This document shows, piece after piece, positions 1 to 14,500 of a stretch of 64,000 bases of DNA. Position numbers and translations under genes: made by a program. The notes under the pieces are model-generated. The model made no database searches. It saw only the letters and a program-made list of their open reading frames with translations, and had not been told where the DNA came from. The stretch spans positions 28,628,295 to 28,692,294 of the forward strand of contig OU015524.1 of assembly GCA_907165065.1 (NCBI GenBank). Reading direction: 5' to 3'. The stretch is from Caprimulgus europaeus. Its lineage: Eukaryota > Chordata > Aves > Caprimulgiformes > Caprimulgidae. Each line of letters begins with the position of its first letter. Position 1 is the first letter of the stretch.

Positions 1-2271
1 AATATACATTTTTTTTCATCATCCAGATGCAATCCACTGCTGTGGCTAAAAAAAAAAAGATAATGCAATGTAAACTAAAACACATTTCTCACAAATCATA
101 TACACAGTCTTTCTTCTCAGTAGTGAGAAAATATTTGCCCAGAAACATAAGTCATACTAGAACTATGTTGGAGGCTTTTTTTCCCCCTTCAGAAATTCTT
201 GTGTTTACATAAAGGAAAAAAAAAATTAAAAAGAAGGAAAAAAGAAAAGAAAATATGTAACTGGTATTACTTACTATATAGCAATCGTATTCAAATGTAT
301 TATGAGTTTGACTCAAAACTATTAAATGCCATGTTCTTAATCAGATGTTTCCATAAGAACACAACATGGTACCAACTGGAATTTTAGGCCATATCTCCCA
401 CTGGTTTTTAGAACATACTTAAAGGTTGGAAGTAAAAGTCATACTGGAAAATAACATTCTATTATTTATAATTAGTATCTCAAAAAACAAATACTTTTTA
501 TTTATTAAAAATTAACTGGTAAGACTCAAGACTGCATATAAAACATAGGTCAAAAAGAAGCTTTTATCTCTTAATGTTATTAAGGTTACTGTTATTAAGG
601 TTTAGTGTTACTGACTGCAGATTTATGAATATATATAGAATTAACTATTCAGCTGTATTAACACATTAACCAGCTGCATACTACTTCAGTAGCATGTATA
701 CTGAGTGGAAGTTAAAATAAATCAATTTCTGTAACACAGGTACAATTCAGGCACCCACAGTCTCAGACAACTGGAAAAGTTACCACAGAGTTAAGAAATG
801 AATGGCCAAATGACTTAGGTGATACAAAATGCAATATGGCAGAAGTTATGCTCTGATACCTCCCAGCTGATTGTGATGACCCAGAGAGACGATCTTCCCT
901 CCTCCTACCCTCTCATCCTTTCCTGAATTGCTTCTTACATGTTTTCAGTTGAGATTATCTCTTGACAAAATAGGCAAACCACTTTTGAGCTCTCCCAAAC
1001 CAGCCCTGCAGGGTCATGCTTATATATTTAAAATATGAAATGAAATTAAAAGATATTCTAAGGTTTCAAATATCTCTTGCAAATTTGAATCAATACTCAA
1101 AGTAGTTGTTTACTTTAGTTCATATCAAAGAAACAAGGAAAACAGTTTCCATCTCGAACCAGCAACTGAATTAATAGGGTTTTGAATACAAGACAGTAAA
1201 TAGACTTAATTGAAATAGCATAACAGTTCTGACATTTTAATCATGTTAGGTCGTGGTATGCCTGAAAAATACAGACCTCATTTAGAGGAAATGGAGAGCT
1301 TTGCTACCCCTGAACAACCAGATTGTGTGGGAATTTCCATCCCTGCAGTATGGCAGCATGTTCTATCCTTCACCTCCCCATGTCTTCCCTGGTAGGGAAA
1401 GATTTTTAGGATGATCATCTTTGCTTTTACTTTTCAAAGACTGACTGTTCTCCACAACAGGATGCAAAAGCAGAGCAGTCACAACTGAAGGCTGTTCCAT
1501 ATGGAAAAGCTTCAATTCTGTATTGACAAGGCGCAACAAAAAAAGTCATCTTAGATTTTACTAAAAAACTTCAATTTTTTTTAAACAAAAACATTTTAAT
1601 TCTACTGCACAGTAAACTTAAACCTGAGAAGTGATTCCTTTATTTCTGCTAAACCATTCTCACATGTAGATGTTCTTTGCAAACACAAGCAACACTGATG
1701 CTGTAATGAATGTCTGGTTCTTAATTTGCTATAACTGTATACTCAAGAATGTTCTTTATTTTGTTTATGACCTTTTACAAATCCCAAGGAATCTGACATG
1801 TCTTCAGAAGGAAGAATGGAAAATGGGTAAAACGCCAGGGTTTCCTCTAAATTGTGCAATGGTACTTTCCAACACTACATGCTTCAGAAGGGGTTTTCTT
1901 CTTCAACATGATGAAATGACTTAGAATAGAATTCTGTGAGCTTTTTCCTAGTAATATAATTGAGAATAATTTTTACATAACCTGACTTTAACTTTGCTGT
2001 CATGTAAATATTGACATTAAAGATTTGCAACACATGCACACACATATATGGAGACACAGTATTTTACATATGAAATTTTGTTCCATGCTGCTATTCTATC
2101 AAACTTATTATGGAAATAGAAATGACTGCTCCAAATATGGAAGAAAATAATTCCATATTACAGGCAAAATTGTCTCAGCCGCCTGAAGTCTGGGTTCACA
2201 ACAGAGACTGCCACCTCAACATTTATACTGAATGTATTTAAGGCAAAAGTGCAATTCTCAAAACTACAGAC
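1..2271 (-). other. Presumed THADA intron, no gene seen
   Basis: AT-rich unique sequence with short A and T runs. No exon with THADA similarity, no splice-flanked coding block and no recognisable repeat. Intron status is inferred from the unfinished gene to the right. Confidence 0.6.
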
Positions 2272-2720
2272 ACATAGAATCATAGAATGGTTTGGGTTGG
2301 AAGGGACCTTAAAGATCACCTAGTTGCATACCCTCTGCCATCAGCAGGGACACCTTCCATTAGACCAGGTTGCTCAAAGCCTCATCCAGCCTGGCCTTGA
2401 ACACTTCCAGGGACGGGGCATCCACAGCCTCTCTGGGCAACCTGGGCCAGCATCTGACCACCCTCACAGTGAAAAATTTCTACCTAAAATCTAATCTAAA
2501 TCCACCCTCTTCCAGTTTAAAGACATTACCCCTTGTTCTATCACTACCTGCCTTTGTAAAAAGTCCCTCCCCAACTTTCTTGTAGGACCCTTCAGGTACT
2601 GGAAGGCCACTATAAGATCTCCCCGGAGCCATCTCTTCTCCAGGCTGAACAGCCCCAACTCTCTCAGCCTGTCCTCATAGGAGAGGTGGCTCCATCCCTT
2701 GGATCATCTAATCTTCATCT
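2272..2720 (-). mobile_element. CR1 LINE fragment, 3' end, minus orientation
   Basis: A 5'-truncated CR1 copy. On the plus strand it opens with the reverse complement of the CR1 3' terminus (two ATTCTATG-type octamers, then TTTGGGTTGGAAGGGACCTT). Reverse-complemented coding follows, recognisable in sequence such as GCCTGGCCTTGAACACTTCC and CTCTGGGCAACCTGGGCCAG. The left border at the octamers is sharp; the inner border near 2720 is approximate because similarity fades after GGATCATCT. It is the only recognised CR1 lying in the same sense as THADA. Confidence 0.92.
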
Positions 2721-5700
2721 CTCCTCATGCCCCAAACTGTTGTTCTCCAGAAGAACCTCAGCAGCCAAGTGTTGCCCTACACAGAAGCCTAACTGGGACT
2801 CTCAAATTAGGTTCTGTTTTGCACTCTGATGATCCTAAATCAGAAGGTAATAACCTCCTCCCTCTGAGCAAACACACAGGTGCACAGCAGGTGGAGAACT
2901 CACCCAGGACGCAGGGGACCAGGTTCTGCAACTTTCTGAGCCTGAGGGAAATACAAACCCACAGATACTACTCGTCAAAGGGCAACCCAACCACCAACCT
3001 GCCACTGTACCACACACCTGCTGTACACTAATGCAATCTTCTCACACTGCAGATTGCTACACAGGGTGCAGTGTAGTCACAGGAACTGACATCTTAATGT
3101 CATAACTCTCATAAGACCACTCCTACAAAGTCATTACTAAGGAACAAAAGCATCACAAAGTTTAGAGAACAATAAAGTACCTGCTTTATAGGAACACATA
3201 CAGGAACACAATGAAAATATTTAACATTGGCAAAAAGCTTTACAAATCTGAGAGGGGTTAATACTCCTGCTGTTTCTTCTCCTTTTCTTTTAAAAATTTT
3301 ATTTTTTTTTTTTTTAAACTCCTAATACTTAAAGAAAACTGGTCCCTCTCCCCCCAACCCCAAGAAACAGTACCGATAACATTTCAGAAACACTCCTCCT
3401 TTCACATATGCACACAAGATATCATGCCAAGTCACCATTCATGACCTACCCCTGAACTTCTGCATACCCTGAAGGCACTTATGTGTACATCTCTTGTTTT
3501 GAAGGCACTTGACTTCATTCCTGAATCATGCAAGGAGTTTGCCAGAAGAATGTCAAAATACACACTACTTTTTCCATAACCTGTAAGAGCACCCTAGATT
3601 AAGAACAGGCAGTTTTGGTTTTTTACTGGATCTCACTTGGATATAATCTTTTACCTGTAAATAAAACTAATCAGGATCAATTTTCACAAAGTTAGAGGAA
3701 GAGTGAATATAAATAAAACAACTCAGTAACACAAAACAACAATCTAACTCAATGTAGCAATTTTTTGTTTATTGTTAGACCAGCCTCTAAGATCAACTAT
3801 ACACCCTAACACTAAGTCCACCACCTATATTCCTAAATATTTATTTTTTCTAGGATTTAGCAATAAGTATGAGAAGCAATCTCACAAGCCATTTAATGAA
3901 AAACCATTACACAATTATGGCAATCAGTGTAATTCAGTTTGCACCCGTAGCAAAATCCAGCAACTTAAGGAAAGAAGTATTTTAAGGCTATTAAACAATT
4001 CTGGTGATTCCTCCTGTAGCAGTTTAACAAACTGCCATCCCTGAGGTTAGTTTCACTTATGCAGTGGCAGTTGCCTTGCCAGGACATTGGCAGAAAGGAA
4101 CAAGACCCCCAGACTTGTCCATCTCACCATCCAAATTCTGAGCTTCATTTGCCAACAACATGATTAAAATCTGTCCCAAGCTGCCTCTTCTCCACAGGCC
4201 AAGTATCAGCAATGGAGTCGGGCATCCACGAGGGCAGCATGTAGATGTGTGCAAACCCGTTTAAAACTGTTTCATTTTCTTTGATTTGAAAAACACTTGG
4301 GGAGGGCAATCAGCATGTGACTTTCTTTACATGCAGATGATGTTTAAACAGACTTTAAAATTAAGAAATATCTAAAGTGTCATATGTAAAAATATACAGT
4401 ATGTCAAGCTAATTTTATTGTATCTCAAGGTAGCAACAAGCAATGAAACTTACAAAATCCTCATGTGATACACTTCCATTAAATCCTGAGAGCTATTAAC
4501 AACTGTTGAAGTAGTATTCCATGTTGAACTCGGTAATGTTTGCCTAGGTGCACGAGGTATTGGATGTAAACATGTTTACTTCAAACAGTCCATGATCAAG
4601 AACAAAAAGTCAATAAATCTGAGAAGGTTTCACTTTGTGTAACTGTAGATTCAACGCATTTCCACTGTTCTGTTCCAGCTTTAACACTCAGATCCTGAAC
4701 AACCCTCCTAACTGACATAATTTATGACCAACTCTCATAAGGCACAAAGATTCCATACTCCTCTGCACACATCAAAGTCTCTAATTTACTACTTTGGCTA
4801 CAGACAACAGAACACTAGTTGTAAATAAAAATATCTTAAACTTAAAAAAAAAACCCAACAAAACCCAACCTGCAGGTGTTTCCTCTGTGCTTATTTTTCT
4901 CCCTTTCTCATTCCTCCCCCTCAACCCAATATTACCCAAATTAACAAACCAAATAAGGATTACCTTTTATATGAAAGTCACAGAAACAAATGAGAAGAAT
5001 TAATTTGAAAAATCACATCTGTAGCTGAAAATATATCCATTACATTAAGTAATACCTACAGTTGTTAGAAGAATTAACAAGGAGAAAAATACCTATTTCC
5101 CAGTTTATTGGATGTTGTCACAGCAATCTGTGCATTACTAATTACGTCACTGTTTATTAACAATACAGTTCCTGCAGTCCTACTGACAGTATCGCAGCAT
5201 CATGATGTTGCTTTCGGCTGAAATACAGTCACGTTCATGGCCTTCACAAAATACTGGAAGAGGGAATTGGGAACAGCAGCCCTGAAAACAGAACTGAAAC
5301 AATGGGAGAACAGGCTCAACAACAAGGAAGGGAACATTCTGCAGAAGGGGCCTCACATCTTTTATATCAAAACAAGTATCCTACCACCATCACAGAAAGA
5401 GTTTGGGAGAAGAGGGCAGCATGAGGCAGGAAAGGCACACTTGCAGTTCAAACAAAGCACTTCTGCCTGCTAGTTAAAGCATTTTAACAGCCTCTAGGAT
5501 TTTTTAAAGATAAAACTGATTAAAAATAGATGAATAAAAACCAAATAGATGGCATCCTTTAAAACCCTGAAGCTAGTTACAGCACAAGGTGCAAACAAAT
5601 GCACTGGAAAGAAAAATCGTAGTAAGGCTTCTGTCTGATTCTGTATAGACACAGTAAGTTGTATGAGAAAGAGGTTCCCTTTCCTCCACCATGAAGCTAT

Positions 5701-8700
5701 ATAGTTCAAGTCATGTTACCAGTTCTAAAGCAAGAACTAAAACCACAAAATTACATTAGGGAAAAACATGGATGGGGATCACAGAAAAAAAAAGTATTTA
5801 GCCACAGATTCAGTTCCTATTAGGAAAAGTTTAGTTATTAAGATTCAATATTATACTGTCTGTATTAAGTGAAATAACTCAAAAAAGGACTTTTTAGAAA
5901 ACAAAACTCAATTATTGCATCCCAGTTAGTTTTTTTTCCCTTCAAGTTCTCTCCTCAAAGATTAAATTCAGCAACTTTCAAATGCAGTATTACAGGTTTC
6001 CAAGCAAAGCGAGGTCCAAAAACAGCATTAAAAAAAATACACTCATGCTTCCCCACAATTAACATAACTTGGACGAAGAAGCAGGACCGTACCTATTTGT
6101 TAATGTCAGAGAAAGGTTTCCTGGAAAACGAACCATAATTTGCTATACATGTACGTAAAGTTTCTTTTGTTCATTTATTTATTTGCTTGTGTTTTTCTTT
6201 TAAGGAAACACAACTATTTTCCATTTTTATTTAGATTTCTGTGCTCCTTAGCAGTTAAAATAGCCAAAGTATTTGATTTTTAAAACTTATTTCACTGTGG
6301 AAACTTGTATTGTAATTGGCCTGAAGACAATTTTTTGTTCTTTAATCTGAAATTAAGAACCCATAAACCCCCAGAATCATCTGAGTTTTGATACAGCATC
6401 TCAGTATTTACCTGACAAGCAGAAAAACATTACCAAAAAAAAAAAAAAAACAACAGTTTGCCAGAGGTTTTAGATCTACAAACAACATATGAATGTAGTC
6501 CAGAAAATGTTTGAACACAACCATGGACAGAAACATCAAGTTTAATTTCAGATTATTTAAGCAGCACTAAACCTCTAAATTCTTATTTATTTCCTTTAAA
6601 GTGGAGTTAATGGTTGCCCAAACTTCTAGTCTCTTTATACACTGCGTTAAGTATTTCATTCTTCCAAGTTGGGGAATAAAGATAAAACCCTATGTTTTTG
6701 TAAGGGCAGTGTTTTCCACACAAGCACTTAATGTATCAAAGCAGCTGTAAATACTGCAGGTACTCCGTAGGCAAAGCATACAGACTTTTATTTGTGAAAG
6801 CTCTCCACAGGCTGTGCTGGGAGTTGTTTCTCCATATGTTTCCAAGGGCTTTCTAGGAAGAAACTATAGACTTTTCTCTCTTCTTGTCACCAAGACCTAG
6901 GTTATTGTAAAAAGCAGCCAACTGGTACCAAGCTGAATCAACAACAGAAACCTCAATAGTTGTAGTTCAGCTGGACAATAAACTAAGATCTCTAACATGT
7001 AAGCCTATGAAAACTGTTACTAATACTGTGTGTAAACTTTAGACCAACAGAAATACGTTCTCTTCAAATGGAGATTTGCTATAGAACATGCTGACACAAT
7101 TTAAATGGCATCTCTTTTGTTGCATTTCCCATCAAGAAACCTCAAATAATATCTCCAGGTAGCTAACCTCTAGGCTTCTTTAACTATTTGTTGAAGTCAC
7201 ATGAAGTTAGAGCCTCCTTTCATCATTTTTTGGTTCACAGCATTCTAGAGAAAAAACAACTGAACTCAAGGTCCTGAGAAAAATTTCCATTCACAACCAT
7301 ATTTCAACTTTGTTACTTTGTGAAAAGTTACTATGATGTTTCACAACTGCAGAATAATGGAAAGAAACACACACCACTTAGTAGCAAAACAGGAAAAAAA
7401 CCCAACAAAGAACGCAGACGAACTGCTTTCTGTTTTAGCAACCTTATTATTACTTTGAACCCTATGAAAGGGCAGTTGAATGCATAAATCAAGTCTCAGC
7501 ACCTTGTAATGATTTTGAAAGCTTCAGCTGATCGTAAACAAGAATGCAACAAGAGCAATTTTCAAAACTTACTATCAGACCCATAAAAACAACAAAAGAC
7601 AAAGTTCTTTTGTTCTCAAAGACTCTTCCCTTTCAGCTGTACCACCAAAAGTAGCTAGCCCATTGCCAAAAGCCTTCCCAATATTAACTCTTCTCAAACT
7701 CACACTGGTCTTTTAAAATAATACTGGCTTTAAAAAAATATCAAACTTCCTTTTCTTCAACATACCTATCATCCTTTGCATAGTCAGTGCATTATTTCTT
7801 CTCATTTTTATGTTCCTTCCTACAAATACTTTTGCAGAACACGCAAAATGTTACTATTTGGCTACTTACCTTGACCAGTAAAGTATTTACTGATGGGCTA
7901 ATTTGAAGTATGTAAATGAGTAATACAATTACTTCACCAATCTTGTGTTAATAGTTGAGCACTGCATCAGATATTTTACTGGGTCATGTTTCAAACAAGA
8001 AATAGTACACCTCAAATTTTAACTTAGGATCCCAGCCACTGGCCCTCTTCAGGGGCCTGCAATGCTGGAGAAAGATACTGTTGCTCTCAGTGCTCATGAA
8101 CTGCTCTCTGCTAGATATCATCTTTTACTTCCCATGAATCTGACAGCTCCCTACAGTTTGTATTTCCTAAATTGCTTCAGATGATAATCTGATAATGAGA
8201 AGCAAACAGACTGATGAACACAGTAAAAACTGGAATAAGGAATCAATAATAAATACCTTAGGGGTTATAATACCTCCCTTCAGCACCACTTGAACATGAA
8301 AATACATTTCCCCATAGTTTAAGAGAAAAAGCTAAGGAATACAGCAAAGAACATACGAGATGTACAGTGATTTTTAGTTGATCAGAAGGTCTTGAACAGA
8401 CTACCGCCAGTCAAGCACTTTGCAGTTTTATCTAGCACTACAATTTCAAGTTAATTAAAATGGAAAAAAAATCACAAACTGTTTACCATTTCTTATTTTA
8501 AAATGCTAAAAAAGTCTGAAAATCTTATTAATAAATACTTACAGTGAACCATAAATATTTTTACAGATCAGTACCAACAACTATGCAATCAGGATTGCAC
8601 AGAGAATATAGTGTAAGTAGAAACAGAAGAATTCTGAGCCAGCCTCAACTCACAAGGGAGGAGTGATGCCTGGAGGGGAAACACAGTCCTCTCCTCCCCT

Positions 8701-11162
8701 AGCCATGCACAACTTCCATCTTGGATGTCAAGCAAGAGATTTAACACTACAAAATATAACATGAATCTAAAAACCAATGTATGTTTCAGGGTTGCATATT
8801 GCTCCTTTTTCCAAATGCCTTTGCCAGCTCATGTAGTTTGGGAATCTTGCCTGTAAACAAAAGATATCTGTCTTAACATTGCAATGACAGGTCAGCCCCA
8901 TAAGCTTCCCCAGCAAGGACAGGGCATCCCAACGGGTCACAGCCTGCTCCTAGTATCACAGGGATTCCAAACAATAAATTATTGCAGACAGCTATAATTC
9001 TAATCAGCTATACCAACCAGACATTAGATTAAGGAGAGGGAGGAGGAAAAAAAAAAAACCCCAACAACCAAAAACCACACACACACAAAAAAAAGACAAA
9101 GTACAGAGACCAAAGACTGAGAAGATGTGCATGTGATACAAAAACCCAGGGAGATGCTTTTATAAGCAAGTGTAATCAAGAGCAGCTATTTTAATACAAT
9201 GCTGCAAGAAACATATGTAGTTCTTTTAATCTAATATGAAAAGGCATTCCCACAAAAGCTCTTTGCTTATCAGACCCCTGGTAAGATTCCCAGTCTTGCA
9301 GAAATGACAGTTGAAAATGGACAAGTTTTAACATTATAATTCTCCTACTGGTGCCATGCCACACTAAAATAAAGGAAAAAGCAGAGAAAGGCAGAGGAAG
9401 CACACTTAGCACAACCGTTCAGCTATCTTCTTTGGCCACTTACCAAAGGATACCAGTGTTTAGCCTACAGAAATTCAGATGGCTGCTTTCAAGTCAGATA
9501 CAGGATGATGTACTAAACCTACATATGCAACTGTACATGTGTTAAACAAAACAAAAATCAAGGAAACTGTATTTAAACAACTTATATGAATAGCAATTTT
9601 AACAAGGTATACATGAATAACTTCAATCAAGCTCTCCCCAAACAAACTGAAGATATCTTGTTATCAAAACTCCCTCACCTCTCCCCGTCTCTTGTGCTCT
9701 TTAGTCAGTGTAAGATTTTAAGCTTCTTTCAAAGTCTCTCAGACACTTTTGCTTTTACATTTGAATTTTGTTTCCTTGTTACTCCATCTTATCCCAGACC
9801 CAGTTCCCATGAAGGTTATACAAGCTTTGTTACAGGGCTACAATGGAACAGGACCAGACACCTGATAGACTGGATGTAATTTAACATAATTAAACACAAC
9901 ACAGAGTAATAAAACTAATAGGCTCAGGTCAACAAAGATTAATTTTTTCGAAAGAGCAATCCACATGAAGTAACTTTCTTAATCAGTGAACATTTAAATT
10001 CATACCATCTTCTAGAATATTAATATTACTATACTTGGGTCTTTTTCCTTAGGATGTTTCCTTAAGAAGCGAGGTCTCACAGATTTATAAAATAGTAAGA
10101 CACAACTGTGACTCCTAGAAAGCCCCAGAATTCACAGTCATGTGCTCTGTTTCCCAAGAAGCTAAAATAAACCTGGATTAATCTTGCTTATTTAATACAC
10201 ATTTTTCAAACTGCCTAAAACATAGAATTCAATGATTTGCAACATTAGATGACACAGGTTACAACAGTAAGATCGTAATTTTATGTTCGCATCTTTACAT
10301 AACTGCATTTGTTGTTCAAAAGCAAAAGATGTGAACTACAGCAATAATATTTTCACTTTATCTATACCAAAGTAAACTGAGCAATGAAGACTGAAAGGAA
10401 TATGTAAGGAACTGGTGAACATATTTGGAAAAAGAATGGGGAGAGGAAAAAAAAAACAGGTAAAGCTGCATCAGAATGACATTTTGTATCTTAGTAGGAA
10501 AGCATCAAAGAACCAGAGATAAATCAGTCATGACAAAAGACAGCACAATAACATAAATACATTAAGTATATCTGGTAATTGAAAACTGCATTTGGGAGAT
10601 ACAGTATTATGCACCATTGAAAGGCTGCTTCATTACATGGGAAAGATCTTCACCACTTTACTAATCAGAAGACTATTGAAACGGTTAGTCCTTTGCACTA
10701 GGTTCAAGCAGAGTACAACTGAAGGTCTCTTTTTATATTTCCAGCAAAAATTTTTAAAGATAGACTCTGATTCACTTTGGCCAATAAAAACTGCAAAACA
10801 AATTTAATTATAAGATATTAAAATTAAAGTTTGTATTTTTATTAGAAATTTGTATTTTGAGTAACAGCATTTTTAAAATAGCTTTCTAAGCTTGTTGGTA
10901 TCGCACGACTTAATCTCTGAATAGCATTTTGTACAGAAGAATTTATGGAATCTATATGCTATACACTGAACTTCTCAGACTTCACTGGGTAAGTCTGATC
11001 CTCTATAGCAGAAACACATATTTTGCTTTTAAGTTTTAAGAAAAATCTTCTGTAACCTGCATATTAGTCTAGACTGGCATCTGTTAAGATTTAAGAAAGA
11101 TTTAACTGTAAGTCAACAAAACTTAATGTATTTACCCACTGAATAAAATCAAGAGTATCACA
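2721..11162 (-). other. Presumed THADA intron, no gene seen
   Basis: AT-rich sequence with scattered A/T homopolymers and an A/CA-rich patch near 9046-9100. Several short open frames exist but none has splice borders plus THADA similarity. A donor-like ACTTACCTTG at 7864 was examined and the adjoining minus-strand sequence is not coding. Confidence 0.6.
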
Positions 11163-11570
11163 TTACTAGGGTACTAGTGGATGAAAAGCTGGACATGAGC
11201 CAGCAATGGGCATTTGCAGCCCAGAAGGCCAACCACATCCTGGGCTGCAACAAGAGAAGTATGGCCAGCGGGTCAACACAAGTGATTCTGCCCTCCACTC
11301 CACTCTCATAAGACCCCACCTGGAGTACTGTGACCAGCTCTGGACACCTCAACAACACAAGACAGACATGGATCTTCAGCAACAGGACAATGAGTAATGG
11401 TTTTAAACTAAAAGAGGGTATATTTAGACTAGATATATGGAAGAAATTTTTTGCAATGAGGGTGGGTGAAACACTAGAACAGGTTGCCCAGAGAGGTGGT
11501 AGAAGCCCCATCCCAGGGCTAGATGACCTTTCAAGGTCCCTTCCAATCCAAACCGTTCTATGATTCTATT
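11163..11570 (+). mobile_element. CR1 LINE fragment with internal deletion
   Basis: A plus-strand CR1 end. It begins in the reverse-transcriptase C-terminal region (GTGGATGAAAAGCTGGACAT), continues through RPHLEYCDQLW-like coding, and ends at the family 3' terminus CCGTTCTATGATTCTAT. Near 11370-11382 the sequence jumps from the GACATGGATCTT region to the GGACAATGAGTAATGG region. Other CR1 copies have a few hundred bases between these points, so an internal deletion is likely. Confidence 0.92.
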
Positions 11571-14500
11571 ACATGTACGGACTAAAGACTCACGTGGAAT
11601 CATGACCCCCCTAGGATTTTTTTTGCTTTTCCTTCCAAGTTTGAACAAAATTGGGGCCAATAGTCTGCACCACTTCTTGCAGAAGGATAGAATCATAAAT
11701 GTAATTCTCTGCCAAGAAAAAGGTGAGAGTCACGTAACACATCCAAAAAGAGTCCACCAAATCCCTAGAGTAACAGACCTCTGGAGTTAAAGAGTCTCGA
11801 TCTAATCCCTTCAAAAAGCCCAAGAAAACAAAGCTTAGCAAAGGAATGTCACCCTGGCCCCACAGGCAATGGGCACTGCAGGATGGCAGACCCCACAAGG
11901 ACACAATTCACAGGAACCCAGTGGGATGAGGCGCTGGTGCTTGCAGAGGGTTCCCATGCAGCAGGCGCTGCAGCACTGCTGTGGGAAAGGGATCACGGGA
12001 GGCGCTCCTGACACCTTGCACTGCTTCAGCTGAGTGATTTTTAAGAAATTTACCAAGTTGACTTTGCCAGCAGCCTATTAGGAGGTTTCACAGAGCCCTT
12101 TCCAACAAGTAAGCTGCAAAAGTAGCAACTTCCAAGAAAAAATGTACCACTAAAACAAGTCATACCATCTTCAGTTGTTTCTTCTGCCTTTCCAAGGCAG
12201 GGGATAACAAGATCAGTGTAAAGCCACATACCCTCTAGCAGATGCATCCAGCCTATTTAAATAACAGATTCTTCAATGACTTGCAAGATAATATACCTAG
12301 AAGCAACACCGCTTTGAAATCTATCTATTTGACAAAGTTTTAAAGGAGAAATTTCACTAGAGATTAAAAACAGTTTTGTCAAGTGGAAGACAAGGCACAC
12401 ACACCCAAAGAGTTTTAAAAAACCTTTTGTTTGACATTTTAAACCTATTTTTTTAAAAACTTCTTAAAAGATTAAAAAGTCACACTCAAAGAGAGATAGA
12501 CTTCAATTAGTGAAAAGTATCAAAGCCCATATAGCAATGCCCATTTTACTCCTTCAGAGCATTCAGCCCAGAACAGTCAACACTAATCAAACACTCCGTC
12601 AATGCCATGGTACAAGGACATAAGGTAACTCAAATTTAGATCATTCTGAAGATATTACAAATCTCTGGGAAGGGGGAGGCAAGAGGAAGGTTATGTTTTT
12701 GTTTCATACTTAAAACATTACCTCCCAATTACCTCCCTTGTTAATCAAAAGCATTCTGCACATTCCTTCATTCTAGAAAGTAACCATTAAAGCAGACCTA
12801 TCTCGCTTTTTTTTTTTTAGAAAAAAAGGTAATAAGTTGTGAATCAAAGTGTTCCCTTCCAAATAAACATCTGCAAGAGGAAAGGGGAAAAAATAACTTT
12901 TAATAGAACTGCAGATAGGTAATCAAATGCCCTAGTTCAACGGGGAGTAACAAGTATGCACACGGAGACTGAGATTTGTCCTTGTAGCATTTAATCCTAC
13001 TCATATTGTGCAATTCATCTCAGCACGGTCAGAACAACCACAGCTCTACTCCCACTAGATGGAAAATTCCACTCAGGCTTAAGTGAAACTCTTCAAAAGC
13101 CCAATTTGAATTCTTTCTGCTAAACCCAGTTTTGTTCAGAGAACTGCTCATTCGCTTGCAAACACTGTAAGTATTCTGTTCACCCTCTCAGAGCACCAAA
13201 TGAATGCCACTTCATTGTGGGTTGAGCCCTGGGAAGAGCCTGAAGACCAGTTATGGGTTATATTCACCCTTCCTCTCTCCCTAACACATAAGCAACACGC
13301 TTCCTTGACAGCGGTACAGCAATGGAAATGTAGAAATCTCACAGTAAAAATAGAGCAATGAAATGTTATCACCGCATTGGGCTGCCATGTAAGTACACAT
13401 GTACACAGATGTTATATAATACAATACTACACTGAGCAATTCAAAGGAATGGTTAACATATACAATTTAATGTCCTTATGCATACGGCCTTTGGCACCAG
13501 GCCTTCTCTTTGATCTTCTCCAAGAGGTTACCTCACAACAACTTTCATTACCACCCTATAAAGAACAACCAAACAAAAAGGAAGTATTTTTATTTTAGTT
13601 CATCTGTTCCTGTAGAATGGAAAATAGGAAGGGAAATAGAAGGGAAACGAGCAACGCATTTACCTTGCTCAGGTAAATCGCCCCTATATATCCAAACAAA
13701 TGCAGTCAAGAGTGAAGGGAAAACAATCATAGTACTCACAGAACAAGGGCTTAAGAGCTGTACACACCACACTGAGCTATACCATAAATATATACATTTC
13801 CCCTTGCAGAACCCTTAGTATTGTCCCTGGCAACCATAAAAAATGCCAATGCTTTGCTAAGTAACCCTTCAGAAGAAGTATGTCTGTATACCCACATACA
13901 ATTTTCTGTCTGGAATATCTAATAATTTTTTTCTAGGCTTATACCAGCATCCACAGCACTTACTGCCGAATTCAATGGAAAGAAAACACAGAAAATACCA
14001 CCTTTACCTGCCACACCATTCCTCTTTAGGAACATAGTTAAAGGAAGGAAGGTCCAATGATAGAGGTCTCTTGAGTGTTTCAGGTTATTTTTTAAAAGTT
14101 TTTACTGGGGTTTTATCGCTACATCCTCTGAATGGATTTAAATAAACTCAAGAGAAAAAGCTATTTATTGTGAAGAGTTATTTGCTGGTGTAGGTACCTT
14201 GCAAAAAGTAGTGGTCATAATAAAGACAGAACTCAAAAGGTGTAACCAAAAGCTTATCAAAAGTTAATCTATTACTGGTATCATAAACTATGCTGTGATT
14301 TTTATTTTTTATTTCAAAAAAGCATTCCCTAGTATATTAGGAGACACACAAAAGCAGAGCTAATCGATGATGTAACCAACAAATACAGTTTTACATGTTT
14401 CCCCAAAAAGCATGTAGGATTCAAATACGGTAGAAACTCAAACATTTTTAATTGTTAAATACAGTGCATTTAAAAACTCTTACTACAGGTTTTTTTCCTT

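Noticed and set aside
7864-7990. Possible further THADA exon before a GTAAGT-like donor (ACTTACCTTG on plus)
   Set aside because: The minus-strand sequence upstream of the donor has stops in the relevant frames and no similarity to the expected THADA segment.
11158-11511. 117-codon minus-strand open frame
   Set aside because: Antisense shadow of the CR1 fragment at 11163-11570.
13590-13772. 60-codon minus-strand frame near a donor-like GTAAAT
   Set aside because: The translation does not resemble the THADA residues expected after exon 20, and no matching acceptor and phase were found.
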